Positions 12,752-22,877 of a stretch of DNA of 64,000 nt are shown here, in pieces; positions within the stretch are counted from its first letter, which is position 1, and each line of letters opens with the position of its first letter. A model generated the notes under the pieces. The model did not search any database. It worked only from the letters and a program-made list of their open reading frames with translations, and was not told where the DNA came from. The translations under genes were made by a program, and so were the position numbers. The stretch comes from Comamonas sp. BIGb0152 (GTDB lineage Bacteria; Pseudomonadota; Gammaproteobacteria; Burkholderiales; Burkholderiaceae_C). The stretch covers positions 310,001 through 374,000 of the forward strand of contig NZ_JANUDY010000002.1 of the NCBI RefSeq assembly GCF_024809975.1. Reading direction: 5' to 3'.

Positions 12752-13777
12752 TTAGCCCAACAAGGCCAGAATTTCGTCGTGCAGCTTGCGTGGCAGACTG
12801 ATGCCTTGTTGCGCACTCAGGGCCCGCGCTGCATAGCGCCGCTCCGACGGTAAGCGTGCACCTTGGCCCTTGATGGCGGCAAACATGGCCTCCGCACGTG
12901 CCTGGTGGCCGGGCCAGTCTTCGCCAGCAAAACGCTGTGGATCAAAAGCCAGCACCAAGTGACCATGGCAGGGCATTCCGCCAGCACCGGCGTCCAGTGC
13001 CATCGATTCCTGGCTGCCCAGATCGCCAATCAGCATGCCGGCCATCAACTCCACCATGGTCGCCAGGGCCGAGCCCTTATGGCCGCCAAAGGTGCGCATC
13101 GCGCCTTGGGCGACGGCTGCCGGGTCGGTCGATGGCTGGCCTTGCGCATCGATGCCCACGCCTTCGGGCAGCAGGGTTCCGGCACGGCGGTGCAGGTCCA
13201 GATCGCCGCGCGCAATGGCACTGGTGGCAAAGTCAAACACATAGGGGTAGGGGCCAGGCCGGGGCCAGCCAAAGGCGATGGGGTTGGTGCCAAACACGCC
13301 CTTGGTGCCGCCGGCCGGGGCGACCCAGGCATGGCTGGGGGTCATGATCAGCGCGGCCAGGCCTTGGTCGGTGAGCATCTCCACCTCGGGCCACAGGGCG
13401 GTGAAGTGGACGCAATGGTTGATCACCAAGGCCCCCATGCCCAAGGAGCGGGTGGTGGCTACCAACGGTGGCAGGCCCAGCTCCAGCGCGAGGGGGGAAA
13501 AGCCGCGTTTGGCATCTACCCGGGTGATGGCGCCTTGCGTGGGCTGCAGCACGGGCTGGGCCTGCAGGTGCACCAAGCCGGTGCCGATGGTGTGGGCTGC
13601 GCTCAGGATGCGGTAGGCCCCGTGGGACTGGCAGGCATCGCGCTGGCCGGCAACTACGATGCGCGCAATGGACTGGGCGTGGGCTGTGCTAAGGCCCAGG
13701 TGCTGCAGCACGCGCAGCGCCAGGCGGTGTAGATCTTCTTCGCTGATCAGCAGTGTGTCTTCTGGTGGTTGCGCCAT
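12752..13777 (-). CDS. Ldh family (malate/L-lactate dehydrogenase-like) oxidoreductase
   Basis: The product is 341 aa from an ATG at 13777 preceded by GAGG. This family uses NAD(P)H and includes malate/lactate, ureidoglycolate and delta-1-piperideine-2-carboxylate reductases. Visible family marks are QSHGAYR near residue 55, the VVNH-like ALVINHCVHF, GGTKGVFGTNPIAFGWP and GHKGSALATMVELMAG. The substrate cannot be assigned. Only 11 bases separate it from the preceding AhpD-fold gene, whose 3' end supplies the ribosome-binding sequence, so the two form an operon. Confidence 0.85.
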   Translation of the reverse strand: MAQPPEDTLLISEEDLHRLALRVLQHLGLSTAHAQSIARIVVAGQRDACQSHGAYRILSAAHTIGTGLVHLQAQPVLQPTQGAITRVDAKRGFSPLALELGLPPLVATTRSLGMGALVINHCVHFTALWPEVEMLTDQGLAALIMTPSHAWVAPAGGTKGVFGTNPIAFGWPRPGPYPYVFDFATSAIARGDLDLHRRAGTLLPEGVGIDAQGQPSTDPAAVAQGAMRTFGGHKGSALATMVELMAGMLIGDLGSQESMALDAGAGGMPCHGHLVLAFDPQRFAGEDWPGHQARAEAMFAAIKGQGARLPSERRYAARALSAQQGISLPRKLHDEILALLG

Positions 13778-13788
13778 TTCCGCCCACC

Positions 13789-14373
13789 TCAGGTCTTGCT
13801 GCGGGGAATGCGGCCCATGAGATAGAACTCCTCATTGGGCTGCATGCCTGCAAAGCTGGCCATGCGGTTGCTCAGGCCAAAGAAGGCGGTGATCGCGGCG
13901 ATGTCCCAGATGTCTTCGTCATCAAAGCCATGGGTGTGCAGGGCTTCAAAATCAGCGTCATCGACTTCTTGCGAGCGGGTGCAGACCTTCATCGCAAAAT
14001 CCAGCATCGCGCGCTGGCGCGCAGAGATGTTGGTCTTGCGGTAGTTGACGGCGAGCTGGTCGGCCAGCATCGGGGCCTTGTCATAGATACGCACCAGTGC
14101 GCCATGCGCGACCACGCAGTACAGGCATTCGTTGTGGGCGCTGGTGACGGTGACGATCATCTCGCGCTCGGCCTTGCTCAGGCTGCTTTGCTCACGCTCC
14201 ATCAGCGCATCGTGGTAGGCAAAAAAGGCGCGCCATTCCGCCGGGCGGCGTGCGAAGGCGAGGAACACATTGGGGATGAAGCCGGATTTTTCCTGCACCT
14301 GGGCGATGCGGGCCTGGATGTCTTCCGGCAGGCTTTTGAGATCGGGCAGGGGGTAGCGCGCGGTGGCTGCCAT
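13789..14373 (-). CDS. AhpD-fold peroxidase-related protein
   Basis: The ATG at 14373 has GGAGA upstream and gives 194 aa; an earlier ATG at 14409 is less likely. The carboxymuconolactone decarboxylase/AhpD core is seen, with the redox pair in NECLYCVVAHG (about residues 82-92). The phrase SGFIPNVFLAFARRP near the N-terminus and FFGLSNRMASFAGMQPN near the C-terminus are typical of the peroxidase-related enzyme subfamily. It may remove peroxides with a thiol partner; the true substrate is unknown. First gene of a two-gene operon with the Ldh-family enzyme. Confidence 0.85.
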   Translation of the reverse strand: MAATARYPLPDLKSLPEDIQARIAQVQEKSGFIPNVFLAFARRPAEWRAFFAYHDALMEREQSSLSKAEREMIVTVTSAHNECLYCVVAHGALVRIYDKAPMLADQLAVNYRKTNISARQRAMLDFAMKVCTRSQEVDDADFEALHTHGFDDEDIWDIAAITAFFGLSNRMASFAGMQPNEEFYLMGRIPRSKT

Positions 14374-14481
14374 GGTTTGTCTCCACAGAGTTGTTCTGCG
14401 GACCATCATAGAGGCAAGCCCTGCGCCGGGCCTGCCTCTTGGTGACTGCCTCCAAGCGGTGGCAGCGGTGTCGGCGGTGGC

Positions 14482-14991
14482 TCAGGGTGCAGAAAAAGGC
14501 CGACCGCGCAGCTGGGTGCCCGCTGCAATGCCCTTTTGCTTGAACCAGCCCTGGTTCATCTCCAATACATAGCGCACCGGCTTGCTGGAGCAGTGCGAGT
14601 CTTCGCTCAAGGGCTGCATGTCGGCCAGATTGACGATGGTGCCGTCGTCGCTGACAAAGGCGGCCGTCAATGGCAAGAGGGTGTTCTTCATCCAGAAGCA
14701 CTGCACGCCGGGCCGGTCAAACACAAACAGCATGCCTTCGTTGGCCGGCATCTCCTTGCGGAACATCAGGCCGATTTCCTTTTCGCGGGCCGTTTGCGCC
14801 ACTTGCGCATGGATGCGGTGCATGCCCGCTGACAGTTCGGTGCGCGCCAAGCGCATCTGCGGCTCCCCGGTGGGCGCTGCCTGTTGTGCCGCTGCGGGCA
14901 GGGCGGCTGCCAAGGCGCAGGCCATGGCCGATGCCGCCAAGAAGCGCTGAACGAGGCGGGAAGATGGATTAGCCAGGGGGGTGGGGAACAT
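14482..14991 (-). CDS. DUF192 family exported protein
   Basis: A start at 14991 gives 169 aa with an N-terminal signal peptide (RFLAASAMACALAAALPAAAQQ, cleavage expected after AAA or QQA). The DUF192 core follows: ARTELSAGMHRIHAQVAQT, then EIGLMFRKEMPANEGMLFVF and CFWMKNTLLPLTAAFVS. Function of the family is unknown; members are small periplasmic or membrane-linked proteins. Earlier in-frame starts up to 15120 add residues with no signal character. It is divergent from icd. Confidence 0.85.
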   Translation of the reverse strand: MFPTPLANPSSRLVQRFLAASAMACALAAALPAAAQQAAPTGEPQMRLARTELSAGMHRIHAQVAQTAREKEIGLMFRKEMPANEGMLFVFDRPGVQCFWMKNTLLPLTAAFVSDDGTIVNLADMQPLSEDSHCSSKPVRYVLEMNQGWFKQKGIAAGTQLRGRPFSAP

Positions 14992-15241
14992 GGTGGTCAA
15001 GACTCTCACAAAGCAAACCGCACGGACTGTGCAGCCGCAGCGCATGGCGCCATAGGCGGTTTTATACACCATGCCAGCGGCACTGCGGGCGCTGCGTGGG
15101 TGGCAAGGCGTTGTGTCCATTTGTCACGGTTTGGGCAATCAGGGGCTGGCGGGTATTTGTCGATAGAATCGTTGGCAGTAACACATGTGCCCCCTAGCTT
15201 GCTTCGGGTGGGCGAAGAATCAGTTTGGGAGATTTGTGACG

Positions 15242-16507
15242 ATGCGTGCTCAACCTATCCAGCTGCCCGAGGGCGGACAGGCCATTACTGCCAACGAGGA
15301 CCACAGCCTGTGTGTGCCTGACCAGCCCATCATTCCCTTCATCGAAGGCGATGGCGTGGGCCGTGACATCAGCCCGGTGATGCGCAAGGTGGTGGATGCT
15401 GCCGTCGCCCAGGCCTATGGCGGGTCCCGCCGCATTGCCTGGATGGAAGTCTTTGCCGGCGACAAGGCTGTTGCGCTCTATGGGGAAGACCAGAGCCTGC
15501 CCCAGGAAACCATGGATGCCATCGCCCAGTACCTGGTCGCCATCAAGGGGCCGCTGAACACGCCGGTGGGTGGCGGCATCCGCTCGCTCAATGTCACCCT
15601 GCGCCAGACCTTGGACCTGTATGTCTGCCTGCGGCCGGTGCGCTACTTTGAAGGCGTGCCCTCGCCGGTGCGCGAGCCGCACAAAACGCATATGGTGATC
15701 TTCCGCGAGAACTCCGAAGACATCTATGCTGGCATCGAGTTTGCCGCTGGCTCCGATATCGCCGTCAAGCTGATCGCCTTTTTGCAGCAGGAGATCGGCT
15801 CGCAGAAGATCCGCTTCCCGCACAGCTCGGGCATCGGCATCAAGCCCGTCTCGCGCGAAGGCACTGAGCGCCTGGTGCGCCAGGCCATCCAGTATGCGAT
15901 CGACCATGACAAGCCCAGCGTGACCTTGGTGCACAAGGGCAACATCATGAAGTTCACCGAAGGCGCGTTCCGCGACTGGGGCTATGCGCTGGCCAAGAAC
16001 GAGTTCGGCGCCGAAGTGATCGACGGCGGCCCCTGGATGCGGCTCAAAAGCCCCAAGGATGGCTCCGAGATCATCATCAAGGATGTGATTGCCGATGCCT
16101 TCTTGCAGCAGGTGCTGCTGCGCCCGGCGGATTACTCGGTGATTGCGACCCTCAATTTGAATGGCGACTACATCTCGGACGCGGTGGCCGCCCAGGTGGG
16201 CGGCATCGGTATTGCGCCCGGGGCCAATCTGTCGGACCGGGTCGCCGTGTTCGAGGCCACGCATGGCACGGCGCCCAAGTATGCGGGCAAGGACTATGTC
16301 AATCCCGGCTCGCTGATCCTGTCGGCCGAGATGATGCTGCGCCACATCGGCTGGACCGAGGCGGCGGATCTGATCATTGCTGCCATGGAGGCCACCATTG
16401 CCTCCAAGCGCGTGACCTACGACTTTGCGCGGCTGATGGACGGTGCCACCCAGGTGAGCACCTCGCGCTTTGGCGACGAGATGATCAGCCATATGCAACC
16501 GGCCTGA
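15242..16507 (+). CDS. icd: NADP-dependent isocitrate dehydrogenase
   Basis: The product is 421 aa from the ATG at 15242, close to the 416 aa of E. coli Icd. It oxidises isocitrate to 2-oxoglutarate in the TCA cycle. The substrate-binding Ser/Asn/Arg cluster is clear in [21 protein letters not shown] (split across residues 105-125), with YAGIEF and the NADP-site HGTAPKYAG near residue 335. The regulatory phosphorylation serine of the E. coli enzyme corresponds to the Ser in IRSLN. It is flanked by a divergent DUF192 gene. Confidence 0.97.
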   Translation: MRAQPIQLPEGGQAITANEDHSLCVPDQPIIPFIEGDGVGRDISPVMRKVVDAAVAQAYGGSRRIAWMEVFAGDKAVALYGEDQSLPQETMDAIAQYLVAIKGPLNTPVGGGIRSLNVTLRQTLDLYVCLRPVRYFEGVPSPVREPHKTHMVIFRENSEDIYAGIEFAAGSDIAVKLIAFLQQEIGSQKIRFPHSSGIGIKPVSREGTERLVRQAIQYAIDHDKPSVTLVHKGNIMKFTEGAFRDWGYALAKNEFGAEVIDGGPWMRLKSPKDGSEIIIKDVIADAFLQQVLLRPADYSVIATLNLNGDYISDAVAAQVGGIGIAPGANLSDRVAVFEATHGTAPKYAGKDYVNPGSLILSAEMMLRHIGWTEAADLIIAAMEATIASKRVTYDFARLMDGATQVSTSRFGDEMISHMQPA

Positions 16508-16562
16508 GCCACCGCGCCGCCTGGCGTGCTGGCGCACGCAGGTGGTGCCCCGCTTGTTGCCC

Positions 16563-17207
16563 ATGGCCATGGACACACCCCACATCATTGACACGGCCCG
16601 CCAGGTGCTGGAGATTGCCGCGACCATCGCGTTTGCGCTGTCCGGGGTGATCAAGGCAGCGCACAAAAAGCTCGATGTGGTGGGGGTCTGCGTGGTGGCT
16701 TTTGTGGCCGCTTTTGGCGGCGGCACCTTGCGCGATCTGCTGCTGGACCAGCGGCCCTTTTTCTGGGTGCGTCAGGAGACCTTTGTCTGGGTGATCCTGG
16801 GCATTAGCCTGCTGGCCATCGTGTTTTTGCGGCAGCGCCATTTTGCGCTGACGGAGCGCGCCATGCTCTGGCCCGATATGCTGGGCCTGGGCCTGTTTGC
16901 GGCTGTGGGCGTGGACATGGCTGCCGAACAGGGCCTGCCGCCACTTATCTGCGTGATGATGGGCGTGATCACCGGGGTGTTCGGCGGAGTGCTGCGGGAT
17001 GTGATGTGCGGTGAGATCCCGCAGGCCTTTCGCGACCACCAGCCTTATGCGGTCTGTGCCTTTGTGGGCGGCTGGGTGGATTTGCTGCTGCGCAGCTCGC
17101 CCGTGCCCGAGATGGCGCCCATGCTGGGTTGTGTGTTCGTCACGGCCGGGCTGCGGGCGATTGCGTTGTGGCGCCACTGGCGGCTTCCGAGCTGGCGGGT
17201 GGATTAG
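16563..17207 (+). CDS. Trimeric intracellular cation (TRIC) channel / UPF0126 family membrane protein
   Basis: An ATG at 16563 gives 214 aa; one two codons later is equally possible. Six or seven membrane helices form two repeats, each with a glycine-rich GG..RD motif: FGGGTLRDLLL (about residue 58) and FGGVLRDVMCG (about residue 140). These are the marks of the UPF0126/YicG family, structural homologues of TRIC channels. Ion selectivity cannot be read here. It lies downstream of icd on the same strand, about 55 bases apart. Confidence 0.88.
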   Translation: MAMDTPHIIDTARQVLEIAATIAFALSGVIKAAHKKLDVVGVCVVAFVAAFGGGTLRDLLLDQRPFFWVRQETFVWVILGISLLAIVFLRQRHFALTERAMLWPDMLGLGLFAAVGVDMAAEQGLPPLICVMMGVITGVFGGVLRDVMCGEIPQAFRDHQPYAVCAFVGGWVDLLLRSSPVPEMAPMLGCVFVTAGLRAIALWRHWRLPSWRVD

Positions 17208-17270
17208 CAAGGATTGGCGCAGGCCTCCATGGCGGGGCCGCGTGGTTAAGGCAAGAGGAGTTGTGCAGGC

Positions 17271-17822
17271 ATGGGTAAAAAATTGACATGGTCACTGTTG
17301 GCGCTGCTGGCCTTGGTGGGCGCGGCTGCGATCTGGTACCTGGCGGGGAAAACCTACGAAATCCGCATCAGCCAGGCGCAGCTGGAGCAAAAACTGGCCG
17401 AGCGCCTGCCGCTGACCCAGCGTTATCCGCTGGTCTCCGTCACCATGGCGCAGCCCCGGGTGCATTTGAACGAGGACAGCGAGCGTGTCGACTTCGGTCT
17501 GCACATGACCGTCAACACCAATACCAGCGGCAGCCAGCTGCTGGGTGCGCAGATCGATGTGTCTGCCTCCCTGCGCTATGACGCTGAACGCGGGGCGATC
17601 TTTCTGGACCAGCCGGTGATGGACAAGCTGGTGGTGCAGGGCCTGGATGAGCGACGCACCGCCATGGCGCAGGTCGCGCTGGAGGCTGCGATGGCTTCCT
17701 TCCTGGCGCAGCAACCGGTCTACACGCTCAATGCATCGGATACCCGCCAGCGTGTTGCGCGCATGGCAGTGCGAGACATCAAGGTGGACAAGGGCGTGCT
17801 CGTTGTCATTCTGGGCCTGTGA
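17271..17822 (+). CDS. DUF1439 family protein with N-terminal membrane anchor
   Basis: The product is 183 aa from an ATG with GAGGAG about ten bases upstream. An N-terminal hydrophobic segment ([20 protein letters not shown]) is a signal anchor or uncleaved signal. The rest fits the DUF1439 fold, a lipid-binding-like tubular (YceB-type) fold: YEIRISQAQLEQKLAERLPL and LLGAQIDVSASLRYD. E. coli YceB is a lipoprotein of unknown role; no lipobox is present here. It lies between the TRIC-like gene and the sulfate operon. Confidence 0.75.
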   Translation: MGKKLTWSLLALLALVGAAAIWYLAGKTYEIRISQAQLEQKLAERLPLTQRYPLVSVTMAQPRVHLNEDSERVDFGLHMTVNTNTSGSQLLGAQIDVSASLRYDAERGAIFLDQPVMDKLVVQGLDERRTAMAQVALEAAMASFLAQQPVYTLNASDTRQRVARMAVRDIKVDKGVLVVILGL

Positions 17823-17940
17823 TACCGCGCTTTTTCTTTATTCCAAAAACACCATAAATTAACAAGAATATATTCGTTTGAGTTTTAAGTACAAAAGTCC
17901 ACAATTTGCTACATCACTTCATACAAAGGGGTAGCAGAAC

Positions 17941-18945
17941 ATGAAATTGGGTGGATTCAAATCTTTGGTGGTTGCCGCAGCGGTGGTAGCCAGTGGTTCG
18001 GCGCTGGCACAAAACCAGTTGCTCAATGTCTCGTATGACGTGGCCCGTGAGTTCTACAAAGACTACAACACCGCTTTTATCGCCCATTACAAGAAGACCA
18101 AGGGCGTGGACATCAAGGTGGACCAGTCGCATGGCGGCTCCAGCGCCCAGGCGCGTGCCGTGTCTGAAGGCCTGGCCGCCGATGTGGTGACCTTCAACAC
18201 CACCACCGATGTGGAGTTTCTGGCCGAAAAGGGCGTGGTCGCCAAGGACTGGGCCAAGAAGTTTCCCAATGACGCATCGCCGACCACCTCGACCATGCTG
18301 TTTCTGGTGCGCAACGGCAACCCCAAGGGCATCAAGGATTGGGACGACCTGATCAAGCCCGGCGTGCAGGTGGTGGTCGTCAACCCCAAGCTGGGTGGCA
18401 ACGGCCGCTACGCCTATCTGGCAGCCTGGGGCCAGGCGCGTGAAAAGGGCGGCTCGGACGCCGATGCGCAGGCCTACATCAGCAAGCTGTACAAGAACGT
18501 GCCCGTGCTGGCCAAGGGCGGGCGTGATGCGACGGCCGCCTTCCTGCAGCGCAATGTGGGCGATGTGCTGATCACCTTTGAATCGGAAGTGGTGTCGATC
18601 GACCGCGAGTTTGGCAAGGGCAAGGTCGATCCGGTCTACCCATCGGTGAGCATCACCGCAGAAAACCCGGTGGCCGTGGTCGAACGCACGGTCGAGAAAA
18701 AGGGCACCGCTGAGCTGGCCAAGGCCTACCTGGATTTCCTCTACTCGGATGAAGGCCAGGAGATTGCCGCCAACCATGCGATCCGCCCGCGCAGCGAAGC
18801 GGTGCTGAAAAAGCACGCCGATATTTTCAAACCGATCAAGCAGTTCACTGTCGGCAAGTACTTTGGCAGCTTGGGCGAAGCGCAGAAGACCCACTTTGGG
18901 GATGGCGGCTACTTCGACAAGCTGTTCACCGAACCCAAGAAGTGA
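17941..18945 (+). CDS. Sulfate/thiosulfate ABC transporter, periplasmic substrate-binding protein
   Basis: This 334-aa protein has a signal peptide (SLVVAAAVVASGSALA, cleavage before QNQLL). It matches Sbp/CysP: NVSYDVAREFYKDYN, the anion-contacting QSHGGSSAQARAV, and FESEVVSIDREFGKGK. It captures sulfate or thiosulfate in the periplasm and delivers it to CysT-CysW-CysA encoded just downstream. The 118-base upstream gap is AT-rich and is where a CysB-controlled promoter would be expected, but no site was assigned. Whether it is called sbp or cysP cannot be decided from sequence. Confidence 0.95.
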   Translation: MKLGGFKSLVVAAAVVASGSALAQNQLLNVSYDVAREFYKDYNTAFIAHYKKTKGVDIKVDQSHGGSSAQARAVSEGLAADVVTFNTTTDVEFLAEKGVVAKDWAKKFPNDASPTTSTMLFLVRNGNPKGIKDWDDLIKPGVQVVVVNPKLGGNGRYAYLAAWGQAREKGGSDADAQAYISKLYKNVPVLAKGGRDATAAFLQRNVGDVLITFESEVVSIDREFGKGKVDPVYPSVSITAENPVAVVERTVEKKGTAELAKAYLDFLYSDEGQEIAANHAIRPRSEAVLKKHADIFKPIKQFTVGKYFGSLGEAQKTHFGDGGYFDKLFTEPKK

Positions 18946-19017
18946 TGAGCCAGCAGCAGCGCCCGCCAGTCGGGCGCTGACTGCGTATTTCCTGTAGATT
19001 TTTGCCGATCGGATTCC

Positions 19018-19890
19018 ATGTCAGCTGCTACCACTGCCTCGGCCCCGGCCGTGCCCAGTGCCAAACGCCGAGGCGCCAAACGGGTGCTGCCGGGTTTTGG
19101 ACTTACCCTGGGTTACACCATTTTTTACCTCAGCATCATTGTGCTGATCCCGCTGGCCACTTTGCTGTTCAAGACTTTTGAGCTGACCTGGTCGCAATTC
19201 TGGACGACGATTTCAGCCCCCATCGCCGTAGCCGCTTACAAGGTCACCTTTGGTGCCTCGGCGATTGCTGCACTGGTGAACCTGGTGTTTGGCATGCTGA
19301 TCGCCTGGGTGCTGGTGCGTTACCAGTTTGCTGGCAAGAAGATTGTCGATGCCCTGGTCGATCTGCCCTTTGCCTTGCCCACCGCCGTTGCGGGTATCTC
19401 GCTGACCGCCTTGCTGGCCGACAACGGCTGGATTGGGCAGCTGTTCGCGCCCTTGGGTATCCAGCTGGTGTTCAACCGCGTCGGTATCGTGTTTGCGCTG
19501 ATCTTTATCGGCCTGCCCTTTGTGGTGCGCACGGTGCAGCCGGTGCTGGAAGACTTTGAAAAAGAACTGGAAGAGGCCGCCGGCAGCCTGGGTGCATCGC
19601 GCTGGCAGACCTTCTACAAGGTGATCTTGCCCGCCATCGGCCCCGCGCTGCTGACCGGCTTTGCCATGGCGTTTGCCCGTGCAGTGGGCGAGTACGGCTC
19701 GGTGATCTTTGTCTCCAACAACATTCCGATGGAGTCCCAGATCACGCCCTTCGTCATCATGGCCAAGCTGGAGCTGCATGACTATGCCGGCGCCACTGCC
19801 ATTGCGATGGTGATGCTGGTGATCTCTTTCGTGCTCTTGCTGCTCATCAATGGCTTGCAGAGCTGGCAGCGCAAGCGTTCGGGGGCCTAA
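19018..19890 (+). CDS. cysT: Sulfate/thiosulfate ABC transporter permease CysT (CysU)
   Basis: A 290-aa inner-membrane permease with about six helices. It has the permease motif EEAAGSLGASRWQTFYKVILPAIGP (EAA loop, residues about 180-205), which contacts the ATPase. The segment LPFALPTAVAGISLTALL is characteristic of CysT. It pairs with CysW, whose start lies three bases after this stop, so the two are translationally close. Second gene of the sulfate import operon. Confidence 0.95.
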   Translation: MSAATTASAPAVPSAKRRGAKRVLPGFGLTLGYTIFYLSIIVLIPLATLLFKTFELTWSQFWTTISAPIAVAAYKVTFGASAIAALVNLVFGMLIAWVLVRYQFAGKKIVDALVDLPFALPTAVAGISLTALLADNGWIGQLFAPLGIQLVFNRVGIVFALIFIGLPFVVRTVQPVLEDFEKELEEAAGSLGASRWQTFYKVILPAIGPALLTGFAMAFARAVGEYGSVIFVSNNIPMESQITPFVIMAKLELHDYAGATAIAMVMLVISFVLLLLINGLQSWQRKRSGA

Positions 19891-19893
19891 GCC

Positions 19894-20868
19894 ATGCCAA
19901 CCATGTATCTTGTATTGATTGCCGTCGTTGTGGTGGTGCTGGGCACGGTGCTTGCGCGCTACCGCTATGTGGCCCGCCACGAGCCCGAAGAGCAAAGCAC
20001 GGTCACGGAGCCGCGCTGGGTGCGCTGGACGTTGACCGGCATCGCGCTGACCTTCATGCTGCTGTTTTTGCTGCTGCCCTTGGTTGCTGTGTTTGTCGAG
20101 GCGCTGCGCAAGGGCTGGGACACCTATGCCGCTGCGCTGACCGAGCCCGATGCCTGGTCGGCCATTAAGCTGACCTTGATTACTGCCCTGATTGCGGTGC
20201 CGCTGAACCTGGTGTTTGGTGTGGCTGCGGCCTGGGCCATTGCCAAGTTCGAGTTCAAGGGCAAGGCCTTGCTGACCTCGCTGGTGGATTTGCCGTTTTC
20301 GGTGTCGCCGGTGGTGGCAGGCCTGACCTATGTGCTGCTGTTTGGCGCCAACGGCTGGTTTGGTGCCTGGCTGGAGGCCCATGACCTGAAGGTGATCTTT
20401 GCGGTGCCTGGCATTGTGCTGGCCACCGTGTTCGTCACCTTCCCCTTTATTGCCCGGGAGCTGATCCCGCTGATGCAGGCCCAGGGCAATGACGAGGAGC
20501 AAGCCGCCATTGTGCTGGGCGCCACCGGCTGGCAGACCTTTTGGCGGGTGACCCTGCCCAATATCAAATGGGGCTTGCTGTATGGCGTGATTCTGTGCAA
20601 TGCGCGGGCCATGGGCGAGTTCGGTGCGGTGTCCGTCGTCTCGGGCAGTATCCGTGGCCAGACCAATACCATTCCGCTGCATGTCGAGATCTTGTACGCC
20701 GACTTCCAGTCCTCTGCGGCCTTTGCGGTGGCGTCCTTGCTGGCTTTGCTGGCGCTGGTGACGCTGGTGCTCAAGTCGATCGCCGAATGGCGCGCCGAGA
20801 AGGAGCACAAGCAGGCCGCGAGTCTGCCCCCTGAACGTCCCCGCGATGACAGCGCAGTCACGGCATAA
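19894..20868 (+). CDS. cysW: Sulfate/thiosulfate ABC transporter permease CysW
   Basis: The product is 324 aa, longer than many CysW proteins because of an extra N-terminal helix and linker (residues 1-45) and a charged C-terminal tail ([13 protein letters not shown]). The core shows [19 protein letters not shown] and the EAA loop [24 protein letters not shown]. The segment [23 protein letters not shown] is typical of CysW. It forms the heterodimeric channel with CysT. Third gene of the operon; CysA starts 23 bases later. Confidence 0.95.
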   Translation: MPTMYLVLIAVVVVVLGTVLARYRYVARHEPEEQSTVTEPRWVRWTLTGIALTFMLLFLLLPLVAVFVEALRKGWDTYAAALTEPDAWSAIKLTLITALIAVPLNLVFGVAAAWAIAKFEFKGKALLTSLVDLPFSVSPVVAGLTYVLLFGANGWFGAWLEAHDLKVIFAVPGIVLATVFVTFPFIARELIPLMQAQGNDEEQAAIVLGATGWQTFWRVTLPNIKWGLLYGVILCNARAMGEFGAVSVVSGSIRGQTNTIPLHVEILYADFQSSAAFAVASLLALLALVTLVLKSIAEWRAEKEHKQAASLPPERPRDDSAVTA

Positions 20869-20891
20869 ACACGGTATTTTCGAGGTCGGAT

Positions 20892-22025
20892 ATGAGCATT
20901 GAAATTCAAAATATCTCCAAGTCGTTTGGCAGCTTTCAGGCGCTGAACAATGTCAACCTGGATATCAAATCGGGCGAATTGATTGCGCTGCTTGGCCCCT
21001 CGGGCTGCGGCAAAACCACCTTGCTGCGCATCATCGCGGGCCTGGAGTCTGCCGACCAGGGCACCATCCAGTTCAGCGGTGAAGACACCACCGATGTACA
21101 TGTGCGCAACCGCAACGTGGGCTTTGTTTTCCAGCACTACGCGCTGTTCCGTCACATGACGGTGTTCGAGAACGTGGCCTTTGGTCTGCGCATCAAACCC
21201 CGCAAGGAGCGGCCCAGCGAGGCCCAGATCCGCGAGAAGGTGATGAGCCTGCTCAAGCTCGTGCAGCTCGACTGGATCGCCGACCGCTATCCCTCGCAGC
21301 TGTCGGGCGGTCAGCGCCAGCGTATTGCGTTAGCACGCGCGCTGGCGGTGGAGCCCAAGGTGCTGCTGCTCGATGAGCCCTTTGGTGCGCTGGACGCCAA
21401 GGTGCGCAAGGAATTGCGCCGCTGGCTGCGCCGCCTACACGATGAGCTGCATGTGACCAGTATCTTTGTGACCCATGACCAGGAAGAGGCGCTGGAAGTG
21501 GCCGACCGGGTGGTGGTGATCAACAAGGGCCAGATCGAGCAGGCCGGCACCCCGCAGGAAGTCTGGGACAGCCCGGCCAGCCCTTTCGTTTACGGCTTCT
21601 TGGGCGATGTGAACCTGTTCCGAGGCCGTGCCACCGATGGGCATACCGTGGTGGCAGGGGGCGTGCAGATCGATTCGCCCGAATTTGCCTCGGCCAACAA
21701 TGCCCAGGCCCTGGCCTATGTGCGCCCCCATGAGCTGGATGTGGAGCGCTATTCGCCCGGCCAGGAAAAGGACGCCGATGGCCGCCAGCGCGGCATTGTC
21801 GTGCAGCTGGAGCGCGCCATTGTGGTCGGCCCCATCGCGCGGCTGGAACTTATTGCCATCGATGGGCACCAAGCCCAAGGTGCCGAGGCTTCGGACAGCG
21901 ACAAGCTCATTGAGGCGCAGATTTCTGCGCAACAGTTCAAAGCCATGGGCCTGAAGGAAGGCGAGACGCTGGTGGTGACACCACGCCAAGCCCGAGTTTT
22001 TCTCGATCAAGCAGCCAATATCTAG
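20892..22025 (+). CDS. cysA: Sulfate/thiosulfate ABC transporter ATP-binding protein
   Basis: The product is 377 aa. Walker A is [11 protein letters not shown] (about 36-46), the signature is [15 protein letters not shown], Walker B is [12 protein letters not shown], and the switch His is in [16 protein letters not shown]-terminal TOBE-like regulatory domain (about 240-360) follows, as in CysA/PotA/MalK-type ATPases. It powers the CysT-CysW channel. A terminator follows 40 bases after the stop, closing the sbp-cysT-cysW-cysA operon. Confidence 0.96.
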   Translation: MSIEIQNISKSFGSFQALNNVNLDIKSGELIALLGPSGCGKTTLLRIIAGLESADQGTIQFSGEDTTDVHVRNRNVGFVFQHYALFRHMTVFENVAFGLRIKPRKERPSEAQIREKVMSLLKLVQLDWIADRYPSQLSGGQRQRIALARALAVEPKVLLLDEPFGALDAKVRKELRRWLRRLHDELHVTSIFVTHDQEEALEVADRVVVINKGQIEQAGTPQEVWDSPASPFVYGFLGDVNLFRGRATDGHTVVAGGVQIDSPEFASANNAQALAYVRPHELDVERYSPGQEKDADGRQRGIVVQLERAIVVGPIARLELIAIDGHQAQGAEASDSDKLIEAQISAQQFKAMGLKEGETLVVTPRQARVFLDQAANI

Positions 22026-22063
22026 TGCCCTGACGCTCGCGCCTGCGCCTGAAGCTGTGAGAC

Positions 22064-22096
22064 CCGGTTCTGCCCCTTGGGGCGGGGCCGGTTTTC
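22064..22096 (+). terminator. Terminator after cysA
   Basis: An imperfect stem pairs CCGG..TGCCCC (22064-22076) with GGCGGGGCCGG (22081-22091), followed by TTTTCTGGTTTT. It ends the sulfate transport operon. Confidence 0.7.
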
Positions 22097-22160
22097 TGGT
22101 TTTGGGCCCCTGCAGGTCTGTACGCGTAAGATGGCGGGATTGGCAGCATAAGGACATGAC

Positions 22161-22658
22161 TTGAACTGGATCTGGAACGCACCGCGCCGCACGTTGGCGC
22201 TGATTTTTGTGGCCTGCGCGGCCATGCTGGCTTTTGGCATGTATTTGCAGCACGTGGTGGGGCTGGAGCCTTGTCCGATGTGCATCGTGCAGCGCTACTG
22301 CCTGATTGCGGTGGGTGTGCTGGCGCTGCTGGGCAGCCTCAAGCCGTCCACAGCCGGCTGGTGGAAAAGCTTTGGCGGGCTGGCGCTGCTGTTTTCTGCG
22401 TTTGGCGCCTTCACTGCGGCGCGCCAGAGCTGGCTGCAATGGAACCCGCCCGAGTTCGCCACCTGCGGCCGTGATTTCTACGGCATGATCGAGAACTACC
22501 CCATCAGCCGCTCGCTGCCGATGATCTTCCGTGGCTCGGGCGATTGCACCGCCATCGACTGGACCTTCCTGGGCCTGTCGATTGCCAACTGGTCCTTCAT
22601 CGCTTTTGCGGTATTCACCGTGGTGCTGCTGTTGGCCTTGTTCAAAGCCAAGCGCTAA
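22161..22658 (+). CDS. dsbB: Disulfide bond formation protein B
   Basis: This 165-aa, four-helix membrane protein reoxidises DsbA by passing electrons to quinone. Both cysteine pairs are present: CPMC in GLEPCPMCIVQRY (about residue 38) and the second periplasmic pair in FATCGRDF and GDCTAID. The start is inferred to be TTG at 22161 because the nearby ATG at 22156 runs into a stop after one codon, and AAGGA sits seven to eleven bases ahead of the TTG. A strong terminator follows. Confidence 0.93.
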   Translation: MNWIWNAPRRTLALIFVACAAMLAFGMYLQHVVGLEPCPMCIVQRYCLIAVGVLALLGSLKPSTAGWWKSFGGLALLFSAFGAFTAARQSWLQWNPPEFATCGRDFYGMIENYPISRSLPMIFRGSGDCTAIDWTFLGLSIANWSFIAFAVFTVVLLLALFKAKR

Positions 22659-22680
22659 GCTTCTCCGATCTGCATTCCGA

Positions 22681-22704
22681 CGCCCCTTTCGAGGGGCGTT
22701 TTTC
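22681..22704 (+). terminator. Rho-independent terminator after dsbB
   Basis: CGCCCCT (22681-22687) pairs with AGGGGCG (22692-22698) around a TTCG tetraloop, followed by six bases that are nearly all T. Confidence 0.92.
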
Positions 22705-22877
22705 ATGCCCGAAGGAGGGCGCGGGAATACCCGCTAAGCCTTTATCGCCAAGGCGACTGGCGCGCGCGGTGCCAGCTTGTATTGCAAAACAGCGGCACTA
22801 ATATGCTCATCTGTCAGGCATCGAGATGGGCAGGAACTGCCCGGCTCACTACAACCAACAAGCAACAAGGAGATCGC